Positions 15,804 to 24,978 of a DNA stretch of 36,914 bases are shown here, piece by piece. The translations under genes and the position numbers were made by a program. Within the stretch, counting starts at the first letter, position 1. Each line of letters begins with the position of its first letter. The stretch is from an uncultured Schumannella sp. GTDB taxonomy: Bacteria; Actinomycetota; Actinomycetes; Actinomycetales; Microbacteriaceae. Below the pieces are notes generated by a model. It searched no databases. It was not told where the DNA came from and saw only the letters and a list, made by a program, of their open reading frames with translations. The stretch spans positions 1 through 36,914 of the forward strand of contig NZ_CAJQNT010000050.1 in NCBI RefSeq assembly GCF_905479755.1. The letters run 5' to 3'.

Positions 15804-15817
15804 AGACAACGTTGTCT
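15804..15817 (-). promoter_or_regulatory. LacI-type operator of the truncated lacI-dehydrogenase unit
   Basis: Perfect AGACAACGTTGTCT. It lies 36 bp upstream of the GTG of the manA remnant and serves the minus-strand unit manA'-lacI'-dehydrogenase. Unlike the other operators I see no good -35/-10 pair around it, so the promoter may be weak or decayed. Confidence 0.85.
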
Positions 15818-15939
15818 TATTCCGACAGTGTGGCACAGCTGGGCATGCTTGCGATAGCGGCGGGACTTGACAGATCATGTGCAGTGGCGCGGGTCGCCCC
15901 TGCCCCCGTCAGGTGTCACACAGCCGAATCGACTACCCC

Positions 15940-18900
15940 CTACGGCGCTGTGTACATCGGCACGTATTGCGTCGGGCCGGCAACGTTGCCGATACCAGAT
16001 CCCCATTCGAGGTAGCCGTCGCGACCGGAGCCATCGGCGTCGTTGAGGAGGAACGAGTATGTGAACCGGTTCGCGGCAGCGGCCACCCCTGTCTCGGTGC
16101 GTGGCAGAACAATCGTGTAACTCGTGGTCGTTCCGGTACGGGTGATGGTGGCGGTCGCGCTGCTGACCACGCCGGCAGTCCCGGAGAAGCGGTAGACAAC
16201 GGGTCCGGATGCCAGGAGTGCTGCCCCGAAGCTCGCGACCGGCGATGCGGCCGTCGGTCCGTCCTCCGAGAACGCGAATTGGATCGAGTCGCCTTGCCAG
16301 AGGGTGTCGGCCGCGGGGCCGACCTGGTGCGCGTCATCCGTGATCTCCGCATGCACGGTAATCGTCGACGTGCCGTAGCTCAACCACATGGCACCCGAGT
16401 GATCCGTTGCTCCGCCGTCCGCTCCGCCGACCGATACCCAGCGCGCGCTCGAACCGAGAGTTGCGTGCGGCGGATTGGTTGTGCCGTCAGGACGCACCGG
16501 TGAGAAACTCGTGGTGCCGGTGGTGGTCTTGACCACTCCGTTCGAGAAAGTCACTTTGGCGTTGTAGTACAACGGGCCCCACACTCCGACCCCGGCGATC
16601 GGCAGATCAACAACGGTAGTGGCGGTCGCGCTCACCGCCGAGCCGGGTGTGATCGTTGCAGAGTACGCACCAACCGAATATTCGATCTGACTCACCGTCA
16701 CACCTGAGGTTCCGGGGTAGTCGATGAGCAGCTGAAGCGGCCCAGCTCCCGTGGCGCTCGTCGCCGGCCGCGCGCTGAGGCGCGGATTCTCTACGACAGT
16801 AGTCATCGCGCTCAGCGAAGCACGCGTAGCCGAGGATCTGGTCACGGTGACGGGGATCGACTTTGCGCCAGCTTCTGGGTACGCCGGCGCGGACAGGGTT
16901 CCTTGCACTAGCTGGCCCGCGACGGGAGTGACGGTCACAGTGCTGCTGCCCGGGCCGGTAAAGGTCACCGCACCCGTCGCCGACCCGCCACCACGCAGGT
17001 CGACCGACACCGTGATTGGTACGTTCTGCGATTGCAGAGACTGGGCGGGGGCTGTCGCACTATAGAGCGCACTCGACCGCACGGCGACAGCCGTGATGTT
17101 CGAGGCATTGACATAGATGGGATCAGCGCCGAGCTGGACGGTGGCCGTTCCGCTCTCCGGTGTGAGCGTGGACGTGGAGCCGTAGAGGCTGGTCTGGGTC
17201 ACCGCGCCCGTCGTCGACAGCGCGACAGTCGCAGGTGACGTCGCCCACATGATTCGCTTCTTGGCTCCCGCGGAGTTCTGGAACACGATCGAGTACACCC
17301 CCGTCCCGAGACTGTCAGCCGATACGACGGTGTAGCCGCTCAGTTGCCTGGCCATGACGGCCTGCGTGACCATCGCCGGCTTCGGGGCGACCGCCGGGTT
17401 ACTGTCGGGATTGCGGTATATGCCGAACCGCCCCTCGGGCGTCTCCTCTTCGTAGTCGTTGAAAAGGTCGTACAGCATGTAGCGGTTGACACCGGCTTTC
17501 AGGCTGAGCGCCGCATCACGGACCAGATAGCGCGCTTGCTCCGCCTCGGTGTTCGTGCCCGTGGTTCCGTTCATGGTGGGCCAGCCCGTTTCGGTCAACC
17601 ACAAGGGCTTGCTCGCTGATGACGTGTGCGCGGCCATGACAGCTTTGACCGCCGCGACCGCCGTCTCGTTCTGCCCCTCGGGCGCCGCCGGGAACGAGTA
17701 GTTGTGCATGTTGATCACATCGACGAGGGACCCCTCAGGGCTGGACAGGAACGCGTCGAGCCAATCGCGCGCGATGAAGTTGACCTCCGGGTGTCCGGTC
17801 GTGTCACCGCCCGCCCACCATGATGTGATTCCCGCCATGCCGGTGAGCACGATTTGTGCGGACGGCGCGACAGCCTTGATCGCCGGTGCTGCGACCGCGA
17901 GCATTTGTCGATAGCAGGTGACAGACGCGCCGCAGGTGCCGAGGTAGTAGCCGCCGGGGTGGTTGTACTCGTTGTAGATCTCATAATCGACGGTCGTGCC
18001 GAACTGTTGCGCGACGGCGGCTGCATAGTTCGCATAGGCCGTACGCCCCGCCGCGGTATACGGCCGCACGCCTCCGTCGTAGAGCGGGTTGGCGAAGCCG
18101 AGAACGACGAGCGGCCGGATGCCCTGCGCGTTGAGCGACGCGACGAGAGCAGGATAGTTGACGGGATTGGTAAACACGTAGTTCCCCGCTGTCGGCTCGA
18201 TGCTCTCCCACCGAAGGTCGAAGCGGACGCTGGCGAGACCAGCATCTTTCAGCGGGGTGACGGTGTCGAGCCCTGGCTCGTAGTCCGGGTGGCTGGTCGT
18301 CCCGAACGGATTCGTGGAGGCAGTGGGCGCGGTGGCGAGCCCTGTCACGACCGCGAGGGAAGTCTCGGTGTAGAAGGTTCCGCCCTGCATCCGGAGTGCG
18401 TAGTAGCCGGCGGGCAGCGCGTTCAGATTGATGCTGGCCGTGCCGGAGCTGGAGACCGTCGCTATGCCCTGGAGAGCGATCGCACCGTTCTGGTCGGCGA
18501 CGTTCCAGCCCACGGTCGAGCTCGAGGCTACAAGGTTGACGGTGGCCGCACCCGGCGCGAAGACAAGCTTGGTATTCGTGACCGTGACACGGTCGGAGTA
18601 CGTCTCGAAGGCCGAGTTCGCCAGCAAGTTGGTCGTGCTGCCGGCAGCCGTCATCGAAAGATCGTCGAGCCAGAGAGTGCCGGTGTCCTGTCCAACGAGC
18701 ATGAAGGGCATGACCGTTTGATCGGCGGCCGACGTGAAGGTCCAGGTGAACGCGGTCCACCCGTAGGTACCGCCCGTGAAGTAGCGGGCCTCGGTCCACG
18801 ACTGGTTGAGGATGATGAGGTTGGCATCGTTGCCCTGAACGCTCTGCGCCTTGACCCATCCGGAGATCGTGTAGGTGGTGGACGGGGCGATCGTCAGGGG

Positions 18901-19158
18901 CTGAGCAACACCGCCATAGGAGTTGCCCGCGCGGGCGCTGGTGTGCTCGATCTTGAGTGCTGCACTACCGCCGTGCTTGTTCACCGTGTCGACGCCGACC
19001 GTGAGCTGGGCGCCGCCGTTGGAGTACGAGTTCCACGAGGGGATCGTGCTCGTCTGAACGACCGCGGCGCTCGCCGCGCCCGTCGCTCCTGCGGCGACGA
19101 TGACGAGTGTCGCGAGGATGGCAACAGCAGAACGGATGGCGAGGCGAGCACGATTCAT
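15940..19158 (-). CDS. secreted multidomain clan GH-A glycoside hydrolase with carbohydrate-binding modules
   Basis: A 1072-residue exported enzyme. It has a signal peptide (residues 1-32), a CBM4/9-like jelly roll (about 33-175, ending in TLWLDDLSM), a small beta domain, and a TIM barrel at about 285-620. Ig-like beta domains and a C-terminal CBM9/DOMON-like domain (LWQGDSIQFAFSED) follow. The barrel has the clan GH-A acid/base in YEIYNEYN (about residue 396) and the nucleophile in LTETGWP (about 523). It resembles GH39/GH5-type enzymes; the ETGWP motif also recalls GH17, so I do not assign a family. Context suggests an endo-acting enzyme on a mannose/galactose-containing glycan. ATG 19158 is chosen (GGGAG upstream); the longer frame starts inside the operator. 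Confidence 0.85.
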   Translation of the reverse strand: MNRARLAIRSAVAILATLVIVAAGATGAASAAVVQTSTIPSWNSYSNGGAQLTVGVDTVNKHGGSAALKIEHTSARAGNSYGGVAQPLTIAPSTTYTISGWVKAQSVQGNDANLIILNQSWTEARYFTGGTYGWTAFTWTFTSAADQTVMPFMLVGQDTGTLWLDDLSMTAAGSTTNLLANSAFETYSDRVTVTNTKLVFAPGAATVNLVASSSTVGWNVADQNGAIALQGIATVSSSGTASINLNALPAGYYALRMQGGTFYTETSLAVVTGLATAPTASTNPFGTTSHPDYEPGLDTVTPLKDAGLASVRFDLRWESIEPTAGNYVFTNPVNYPALVASLNAQGIRPLVVLGFANPLYDGGVRPYTAAGRTAYANYAAAVAQQFGTTVDYEIYNEYNHPGGYYLGTCGASVTCYRQMLAVAAPAIKAVAPSAQIVLTGMAGITSWWAGGDTTGHPEVNFIARDWLDAFLSSPEGSLVDVINMHNYSFPAAPEGQNETAVAAVKAVMAAHTSSASKPLWLTETGWPTMNGTTGTNTEAEQARYLVRDAALSLKAGVNRYMLYDLFNDYEEETPEGRFGIYRNPDSNPAVAPKPAMVTQAVMARQLSGYTVVSADSLGTGVYSIVFQNSAGAKKRIMWATSPATVALSTTGAVTQTSLYGSTSTLTPESGTATVQLGADPIYVNASNITAVAVRSSALYSATAPAQSLQSQNVPITVSVDLRGGGSATGAVTFTGPGSSTVTVTPVAGQLVQGTLSAPAYPEAGAKSIPVTVTRSSATRASLSAMTTVVENPRLSARPATSATGAGPLQLLIDYPGTSGVTVSQIEYSVGAYSATITPGSAVSATATTVVDLPIAGVGVWGPLYYNAKVTFSNGVVKTTTGTTSFSPVRPDGTTNPPHATLGSSARWVSVGGADGGATDHSGAMWLSYGTSTITVHAEITDDAHQVGPAADTLWQGDSIQFAFSEDGPTAASPVASFGAALLASGPVVYRFSGTAGVVSSATATITRTGTTTSYTIVLPRTETGVAAAANRFTYSFLLNDADGSGRDGYLEWGSGIGNVAGPTQYVPMYTAP

Positions 19159-19176
19159 AGCGAATCTCCCAAAATG

Positions 19177-19225
19177 AGACAACGTTGTCTTAATCGACGA
19201 TAGCCCTCGGCGAGTTCGCGGTCAA
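19177..19225 (-). promoter_or_regulatory. promoter and operator of the secreted glycosidase
   Basis: On the minus strand TTGACC (19220-19225), 17 bp, TATCGT (19197-19202), then the perfect operator AGACAACGTTGTCT (19177-19190) starting at about +1. The arrangement is a start-site block by a LacI-type repressor. The ribosome-binding site and ATG 19158 follow within 20 bases. Confidence 0.85.
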
Positions 19226-19241
19226 GCCCCGAGACTCTCGC

Positions 19242-19862
19242 TCAGCGCGAGAGCAGCTCTGCGAGCCGGGGAAGCTGGTCGGCGCGCTCCAGTGCTGACC
19301 CGACCGCCACCACGCGCGCACCGGCCTCGAGAAAACTCGCTGCGTTCGCCGAATCCACGCCCCCGGTTGCGACGAATGACACGATGGGGAACGGCCCGCG
19401 CATGGCGCTCAGCCACGCAGGGCCGAGGGCCGAGGCCGGGAAGACCTTGAGCCAGTTCAGCCCCATCTCGGTCGCAAGCTGCACCTCGGTCGCCGACGCG
19501 ACTCCGGGAAGGCTCGGCATGCCTGACGCCCACGATGCGCGCACCACAACAGGGTCGAAACCGGGGCTCACCGTGAAGGCCGCCCCCGCGTCCCTCGCCG
19601 CGCGCACCGAGTCAGGGCTCGTGATCGTTCCTGCACCGACCGCGAGACCGCGGTCGGCAGCAGCAGCCGCGACGACCCTCAGAGCCCTGGCATCTGCATC
19701 CGACTGCAAAGGCAGTTCGACCACCGTGACGCCCAGCTTCCATGCGGCCACCGAGATCTCGAGGCTTCGCTCTGCGCCAAGCCCACGCAAGATCGCCATG
19801 ACGGGAGCGCCGGCGAACGCGTTGTCGAACCAGTCGTTGGCGAGCTGGGCGGTTATGTGCAC
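19242..19862 (-). CDS. eda: KDPG/KDPGal aldolase
   Basis: A 206-residue class I aldolase of the Eda/DgoA family, splitting 2-keto-3-deoxy-6-phosphogluconate or -galactonate into pyruvate and glyceraldehyde-3-phosphate. The family motifs are MAILRG, VVELPL (catalytic Glu), GAGTI, LPGVASATE, WLKVFPAS (Schiff-base Lys), and ATGG. With DgoD and the KDG kinase in the same operon, the 6-phosphogalactonate version (DgoA-like) is the likelier substrate, but sequence alone does not decide. GTG 19862 lies 6 bases after AGGAG and overlaps the kinase gene by 10 bp. It is the last gene of the seven-gene operon starting at 27340. Confidence 0.9.
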   Translation of the reverse strand: MHITAQLANDWFDNAFAGAPVMAILRGLGAERSLEISVAAWKLGVTVVELPLQSDADARALRVVAAAAADRGLAVGAGTITSPDSVRAARDAGAAFTVSPGFDPVVVRASWASGMPSLPGVASATEVQLATEMGLNWLKVFPASALGPAWLSAMRGPFPIVSFVATGGVDSANAASFLEAGARVVAVGSALERADQLPRLAELLSR

Positions 19863-20755
19863 GGTGCACTCCTGACGAAGTCCGAGGTCGACGAGAGCGA
19901 GCGCGCCGCGAAGGCGTGACCGTTCGCAAGGGCGGCCGTGCCGTCGGCGGCGTCTAGCAACGCATCTAGATATCCGGCCGCGAAGGCGTCGCCCGCGCCA
20001 ATGACTTCAACAATGGGAACGGCGGGGGCGGCAACGAATGTGGACGTGCCGTCCCGATACTCGGTCGCGCCATGTGCGCCGTCTTTGACAATGAGTCGCC
20101 CCGGCACCGGCAGCAACGCGCGCACGTCGTCGGGAGTCCGGGTGCCCCACAGCGCCTCGGCCTCGTCGAGACCGACGAAGAGGATGTCGGCGCGGGTCGC
20201 GAGGGCGGCCAGCAGCGGCCCCGCCTCGTCCGGTGACCACAGCGCGGGACGGAAGTTGACGTCGAACGACAGCCGCACGTGCGAGTCAGCGCTCACGCGA
20301 TCGACGATACGTTCGACCAGACGGCGGCATCCGTCGGAGAGCGCTGGGGTGATGCCGGTGAGATGCAGGAACGTGGCATCGCCGAGCTGCAGGTCTTCGA
20401 TGTAGTCGGCGTCGAGGCGCGATGCAGCGGACCCGTCACGGTAGTAGTGAACGGAACTCTGCAGACCCTGCGGATCTTTGAGATAGATCCCCGTGCGCGC
20501 GGTGGAGTCGACGCGCACGGCACGAGTGTCGACCCCACCCTCGGCGAGCTCTCGCAGGATGCGGCGCCCGAGCGGGTCGTCTCCCACCGCGGATCCCCAG
20601 GCGACGCTGCGACCGGCCTCGGCGAGGTAGAGAGCGACTGTGGACTCGGCTCCGGCCACGTGCAGCTGAGTCTCGCGGGCATGCTCGAGTCGTGCAGTCG
20701 ACGCAGGAGTCACGAGCGCCATCGTCTCGCCGACCGCGAGCAGATCGAGCTTCAC
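19853..20755 (-). CDS. kdgK: 2-keto-3-deoxy-sugar-acid kinase (PfkB family)
   Basis: A 300-residue PfkB/ribokinase-family kinase. It shows AVGETMALVTP at the N-terminus, HVAGAESTVALYLAEAG, the linker SFDVNFRPALW, and the catalytic GAGDAFAAG (Asp base), all typical of 2-keto-3-deoxygluconate/galactonate kinases. It would phosphorylate the dehydratase product at O6 for the aldolase encoded next. The true start is GTG 20755, which overlaps the alpha-galactosidase stop by 4 bp, with GAGGGTGGAG upstream; the longer frame (to 20893) is inside the galactosidase gene. Confidence 0.9.
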   Translation of the reverse strand: MKLDLLAVGETMALVTPASTARLEHARETQLHVAGAESTVALYLAEAGRSVAWGSAVGDDPLGRRILRELAEGGVDTRAVRVDSTARTGIYLKDPQGLQSSVHYYRDGSAASRLDADYIEDLQLGDATFLHLTGITPALSDGCRRLVERIVDRVSADSHVRLSFDVNFRPALWSPDEAGPLLAALATRADILFVGLDEAEALWGTRTPDDVRALLPVPGRLIVKDGAHGATEYRDGTSTFVAAPAVPIVEVIGAGDAFAAGYLDALLDAADGTAALANGHAFAARSLSSTSDFVRSAPCT

Positions 20756-22863
20756 CGGCTGCGCTCCACCCTCAACAACAACGCTTGTTCGGGGTTGACG
20801 GCGGGCAGGGGCAGTCCCAGCTCGGCCAGCAGCTCGCCGGTGGTCACGACACCTTGACCAATCCATGCAGGCGCGCGGCGCTGCATGACGCACGCCGACA
20901 CCTCCTGCACCACGCTCACACGGTAACGGGCGTCAGGATCTAGTCCGATCAGCGGCGCGCTCCCGGGCAGTTCGTTCTCGCTCGTCGTCACGGCTGTGAC
21001 GAGGTACAGAGCATCGTCCCGCGATGGCGATATCACCCCGTGTAGTCGGTAGGCGTCGTCAGGCAGGTCTGCGCGGACGCGCGTGCCCGAATGGATGAGC
21101 GTGCGATGCCGCTTGTACAGCGCGATCAGCCGAGCCAGGCTCGGCGAGTCGTCGGAGCCATCGGTGGATTTCTCGGCCCCCCACTCGAACCCAAGGTGCC
21201 CGAAGAATGCGGTCGCCGCCCGGTACCCCAGGTCGTGTGTACGCCCCGTCGTGTGGATCGCACGCGCCTGCCCAATCTGGGTGCCGACGAGCTCCGGCGG
21301 CAATATGACCTGTATCCACCCCTGCAGATTCTCGCGCTCGAGCGCGTCGTTCGTATCGGTCGGCCACACCCGGTCGGCGTGAGCAAGAACGCCGAGGTCG
21401 ATGCGGGCACCCCCCGCCGAGCATGACTCGATCTCGAGACCTGAATGCGCGGCCTTCAGCGCGTCCATCATGCGATACACCGCGAGGGTCTGGCCGCGGG
21501 GAAACGCCACCATCGGGTCCCGGTTCTGGTCCCACTTGAGATAGTCGACGCCGCTCGCGGTGATGACCGCGTCGATGCTCTCGAAAACTTGCTGCCAAGC
21601 AGCCGGATGCGTCAGGTCGACGGTCTGTTGGTGACGCCATCGTGGAGGCAGGGCGGGGCCGAGCCTGGCGATCCACTCGGGGTGCGCGCGCGCCAAGTCG
21701 GAGTTCTCGTTGACCATCTCGGGCTCGAACCACAGCCCGAATTTCATGCCGAGTCCGTGCACATGATCAGCCAACGGCGCCAGCCCGTCCGGCCAGCGTG
21801 CGAGGTCGACCGCCCAGTCGCCAAGCCCCGCGGTGTCGTCGACCCGTCCTCGGAACCACCCGTCGTCGAGCATGAAGAGCTCGGCGCCCGCCCGTGCGCC
21901 GTCGTCGGCCACTCGGGTCAGGTCGCCGAGGTCGTGGTCGAAGCCGACAGCCTCCCAGGCGTTCACCACCACGGGGCGTGGACTCGACGGATGCGCCGGA
22001 CGAGCGCGCAACCACCCGTGGAATGCCGCGCTCACGCCGTCCATACCGACAGCTGAGTATGCGGCGTATGTCGTCGGAGTCTCGTAGACCTGCCCCGAGG
22101 CGAGTATCACCTCGCCGGGATCCAACACCTCGGCGGCGCCGAGCACGGTGTGCGCCGACGGCCGGCGCTCGGCCCACGCATCCTGATTTCCGCTCCAACC
22201 CAGATGGGAAGCCCAGACCTCCCCGTGCCTGAAGCCGAAGCCGGGTGTGCCGACCGCGAAAAGCGAAGGACTGTCGTGACCGGGCCGACCATGACGGCTG
22301 GAACGCAACCACAGTCCCTGGGGAAGCAGGTGACGCTGCGGGGCGGCCTCGCGACACCAGCGCCCCGTCAGATCGAGCAGTTCACGGGCGCGCTGGGGCA
22401 CCGGCAACACCACCGCGACATCGCCGATCTCGAGATCAATCGCACCGTCGTTGCGCACCGTGTGCGTAATGAGCAATAGCCCATGTTTCGAAAGCTCCAA
22501 CATCGAGGTGACGCTCACTCCCGCGATGGGGTCGTCCTGTTGAAGCACCAACCGAGAGCCGTCGGAAGAGGCATCGAAGCTGGCCACGATCAGACGTGTC
22601 CATACGGCGCGACCGTCGCGGCGCATCCGGATACCGGGCCGGCCAGCCCATCCCGCCTCCAGCGACGGCAGGAGGTCCAGCGACATTCCCGCGTCGATCT
22701 CGCTGGGCGCTACGGCGGGCCGCAGAACGTCGGCGTCGGGTTCCGAGCTCAGTCGTCTCCCCCAATGCACGATCCGCGCACCGCCAGTGCCTTCGGACAC
22801 CGCCACCAGCACGCTTGTCGGACTCGATGAGCTGTCCGGCGTGCGCAAATGGACGAGCGTCAC
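20752..22863 (-). CDS. GH36 alpha-galactosidase
   Basis: A 703-residue alpha-galactosidase of family GH36 removing terminal alpha-galactose from oligosaccharides. It has the N-terminal beta-sandwich, then the barrel with LDDGWF, WFEPEMVNENSDL, the nucleophile aspartate in YLKWDQNR, and the acid/base region WPTDTNDALER, followed by a C-terminal beta domain. There is no signal peptide, so it acts in the cytoplasm on imported oligosaccharides. GTG 22863 overlaps the dgoD stop by 4 bp (GTGA); the longer frame to 22896 is unlikely. Released galactose can feed the galactonate route encoded around it. Confidence 0.93.
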   Translation of the reverse strand: MTLVHLRTPDSSSSPTSVLVAVSEGTGGARIVHWGRRLSSEPDADVLRPAVAPSEIDAGMSLDLLPSLEAGWAGRPGIRMRRDGRAVWTRLIVASFDASSDGSRLVLQQDDPIAGVSVTSMLELSKHGLLLITHTVRNDGAIDLEIGDVAVVLPVPQRARELLDLTGRWCREAAPQRHLLPQGLWLRSSRHGRPGHDSPSLFAVGTPGFGFRHGEVWASHLGWSGNQDAWAERRPSAHTVLGAAEVLDPGEVILASGQVYETPTTYAAYSAVGMDGVSAAFHGWLRARPAHPSSPRPVVVNAWEAVGFDHDLGDLTRVADDGARAGAELFMLDDGWFRGRVDDTAGLGDWAVDLARWPDGLAPLADHVHGLGMKFGLWFEPEMVNENSDLARAHPEWIARLGPALPPRWRHQQTVDLTHPAAWQQVFESIDAVITASGVDYLKWDQNRDPMVAFPRGQTLAVYRMMDALKAAHSGLEIESCSAGGARIDLGVLAHADRVWPTDTNDALERENLQGWIQVILPPELVGTQIGQARAIHTTGRTHDLGYRAATAFFGHLGFEWGAEKSTDGSDDSPSLARLIALYKRHRTLIHSGTRVRADLPDDAYRLHGVISPSRDDALYLVTAVTTSENELPGSAPLIGLDPDARYRVSVVQEVSACVMQRRAPAWIGQGVVTTGELLAELGLPLPAVNPEQALLLRVERSR

Positions 22864-24026
22864 CACTCTGCAAAGCTCCCGTCCGAATACGACCACACCG
22901 GAGACCCAGGCTCGAGAGGGCCGTCCACCACCATGCCGCGAACCACGTCCTCATCGATGTCGATACCGAGACCAGGCCCGGTCAGCCGAGGTATGTGTCC
23001 GTCCACGAGTTGCAGCACCTCCGGATTCCGCAGGATCCTCAACCACGCACTCGATGGATCGTGCACGTCGATGACCTGCTCCTGGGCGAAGAAATTGGGC
23101 ACTGCGAAGTCGATCTGCAGGCAGGCGGCGAGCGTCACCGGCCCGAGCGGGCAATGCGGGGCGACCTGCGCGTCGTAGACCTCGGCCTGAGTCGCGATTC
23201 GGAAGCTCTCGGTGATGCCGCCGGCATGTGAGAGGTCGGGTTGCACCAGCGCGATGCCTGCCTCGAGCACCCCGCGGAAGCCAGTGCGGTCGTAGAGCCG
23301 CTCGCCCGTCGCGATCGGAATCGACGACGCATGCACGAGTTCGCCGATCATCGCCGAGTGCTCGGGCCGGAGGGGTTCCTCGACGAACGCGAGCGCGAAC
23401 GGTTCGAGCAGTGGAAGGATGCGCCGCGACTGCGGTACCGAGAGTCGGCCATGGAAGTCGATCGCCAGGTCGATGTCCGGACCCACCGCATTCCGCATTT
23501 CCTCCACCTGGCCGACGAACCGCTCGGCCCACGCCGGTGTGTCGATGAAACCGACCGGACCCTCATCCGGCGCGAACTTGAGCATCGTGTAGCCGGCCGC
23601 GACGAGTTCTCTCGCCCGTTCGGGGCTGCCGCTGCGTCGTGGGATACCCGGCCCCGCATACGTGTTCGCGTGTGCATACATCCGCGCAACGTCCCGAGTC
23701 GGCCCGCCGAGCAACTCGTGGATCGGAGCACCCAACGCTTTACCTTTGATGTCCCAGAGCGCCTGGTCGATTCCCGACACCGCTGACCCCATGATCGGCC
23801 CACCACGATAGAACCCACCGCGGGTCAGCACCTGCCAGAGCCTGGTGATCTCACGCGGATCCCGCCCGATCAGGTACTCCGCCATGCGCTCCACGGCGGC
23901 TGCGGTGGGACGCGCCCAGTTCTCAGCCACGGCCTCACCCCACCCATCGACGCCACTCGATGTGGTGATCTTGAGCAGAGCCTGACGGTTGCTGAGCACG
24001 AATGTCTCGACAGCGGCGATGCGCAC
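22860..24026 (-). CDS. dgoD: D-galactonate dehydratase
   Basis: A 388-residue enolase-superfamily enzyme, closely following E. coli DgoD over its length: YLIGRDP, RGGFYRGGPI, SGIDQALWDIKGK, then AIDFHGR, FVEEPL, TGERLYDR, QPDLSHAGGITE, APHCPLGP. Metal ligands are Asp190, Glu216 and Glu242; the catalytic histidines His192 and His291 match the DgoD pair. It dehydrates D-galactonate to 2-keto-3-deoxygalactonate. It lies 10 bp behind the permease gene and is coupled by a 4-bp overlap to the alpha-galactosidase. This is the strongest single indicator that galactose is processed by a De Ley-Doudoroff pathway. Confidence 0.93.
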   Translation of the reverse strand: MRIAAVETFVLSNRQALLKITTSSGVDGWGEAVAENWARPTAAAVERMAEYLIGRDPREITRLWQVLTRGGFYRGGPIMGSAVSGIDQALWDIKGKALGAPIHELLGGPTRDVARMYAHANTYAGPGIPRRSGSPERARELVAAGYTMLKFAPDEGPVGFIDTPAWAERFVGQVEEMRNAVGPDIDLAIDFHGRLSVPQSRRILPLLEPFALAFVEEPLRPEHSAMIGELVHASSIPIATGERLYDRTGFRGVLEAGIALVQPDLSHAGGITESFRIATQAEVYDAQVAPHCPLGPVTLAACLQIDFAVPNFFAQEQVIDVHDPSSAWLRILRNPEVLQLVDGHIPRLTGPGLGIDIDEDVVRGMVVDGPLEPGSPVWSYSDGSFAEW

Positions 24027-24036
24027 GACAGCCCCT

Positions 24037-24978
24037 TCAGCCTTTGACGCCCGCAGAGGCCGAAACCCCGCGCAGGAACTGCTTCTGGAACACGACGAAC
24101 AGAGCGACGGGCACGATCAGCGCGATGAACAGCGCCGCCATCTGCACGCTCAGCTCGGTGTTCTTGAGATTGAGGAAGAGCGCCACCGAAATGGGCTGCA
24201 GTTCGCGATTGGTGATGACCAGCAGAGGCCAGAGGAAGTCCTTCCAGGAGGCCATGATCGTGATCAGCCCGACGACGCCGAGGATCGGACGAGACAGCGG
24301 CAGCACGATGACGAGGAAGATACGCCACGCTCCCGCTCCGTCGATTCGCGCAGCCTCGAACAGGTCGCGAGGCAACGAGTCGAAGAACCTCTTGGTCACC
24401 AGAATCATGAACGCGTTGGCCGCCCCGGGGAGCCAGAGCGCGAAGTAGTTGTCGATCAGCGAGCCTCCGACGATCGGTAGATCGAGGATCGTCAGATACA
24501 ACGGCACAAGCGCAATGATGCTGGGAACGAACAGGGTCGCGAGAATCCCCGCCGAGAGGATCGGTGCCCACCGCGGCTTGAGCACGCTGAGGCAGTACGC
24601 GCACGTCGTGCAGACGAACAGGGTCACGACGGCCTGGCCTGCGGCGATCACTGCCGTATTGAGCATGTACTTGCCGATGGCCGACTGTTCCCACGCGGTG
24701 ACGAGGTTTTGCCATTGCAGTACGCCGGACGGGAAGATCCCCAGAGGGTCGGTGATGATGTCTTGCGTCGTAGAGATCGCCGACTTCGCCAGCCAGAGCA
24801 GCGGGCCCAGCCCAACGATCAACAGCCCAACGAGAATCAGGGCCTGGACGAGGAACAGCACGATCCGCACGCTCCACTGCTTCCGATCGGCGGGAGAGAT
24901 GATGCTCCGCTCATCGGCCTCGATCTCACGGTCTCGCCGGTTCTGGATACCGGCGCGCAGCCATGCCGCCACGGTCAT
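24037..24978 (-). CDS. carbohydrate ABC transporter permease (MalG type)
   Basis: A 313-residue inner-membrane permease of the CUT1 family, with a cytoplasmic N-terminal tail, six transmembrane segments and the EAA motif (EAARIDGAGAWRIFLVIVLP) that docks the ATPase. ATG 24978 has GGAG six bases upstream and overlaps the preceding permease stop (ATGA). It pairs with the MalF-type permease and the binding protein upstream to import oligosaccharides. No ATP-binding subunit is encoded in the window, so a shared MsmX/UgpC-type ATPase encoded elsewhere is probably used. Confidence 0.93.
   Translation of the reverse strand: MTVAAWLRAGIQNRRDREIEADERSIISPADRKQWSVRIVLFLVQALILVGLLIVGLGPLLWLAKSAISTTQDIITDPLGIFPSGVLQWQNLVTAWEQSAIGKYMLNTAVIAAGQAVVTLFVCTTCAYCLSVLKPRWAPILSAGILATLFVPSIIALVPLYLTILDLPIVGGSLIDNYFALWLPGAANAFMILVTKRFFDSLPRDLFEAARIDGAGAWRIFLVIVLPLSRPILGVVGLITIMASWKDFLWPLLVITNRELQPISVALFLNLKNTELSVQMAALFIALIVPVALFVVFQKQFLRGVSASAGVKG

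Noticed and set aside
17854-19203. 449-residue plus-strand open frame
   Set aside because: Entirely antisense to the signal peptide, CBM and barrel of the secreted glycosidase; no ribosome-binding site or recognisable domain.
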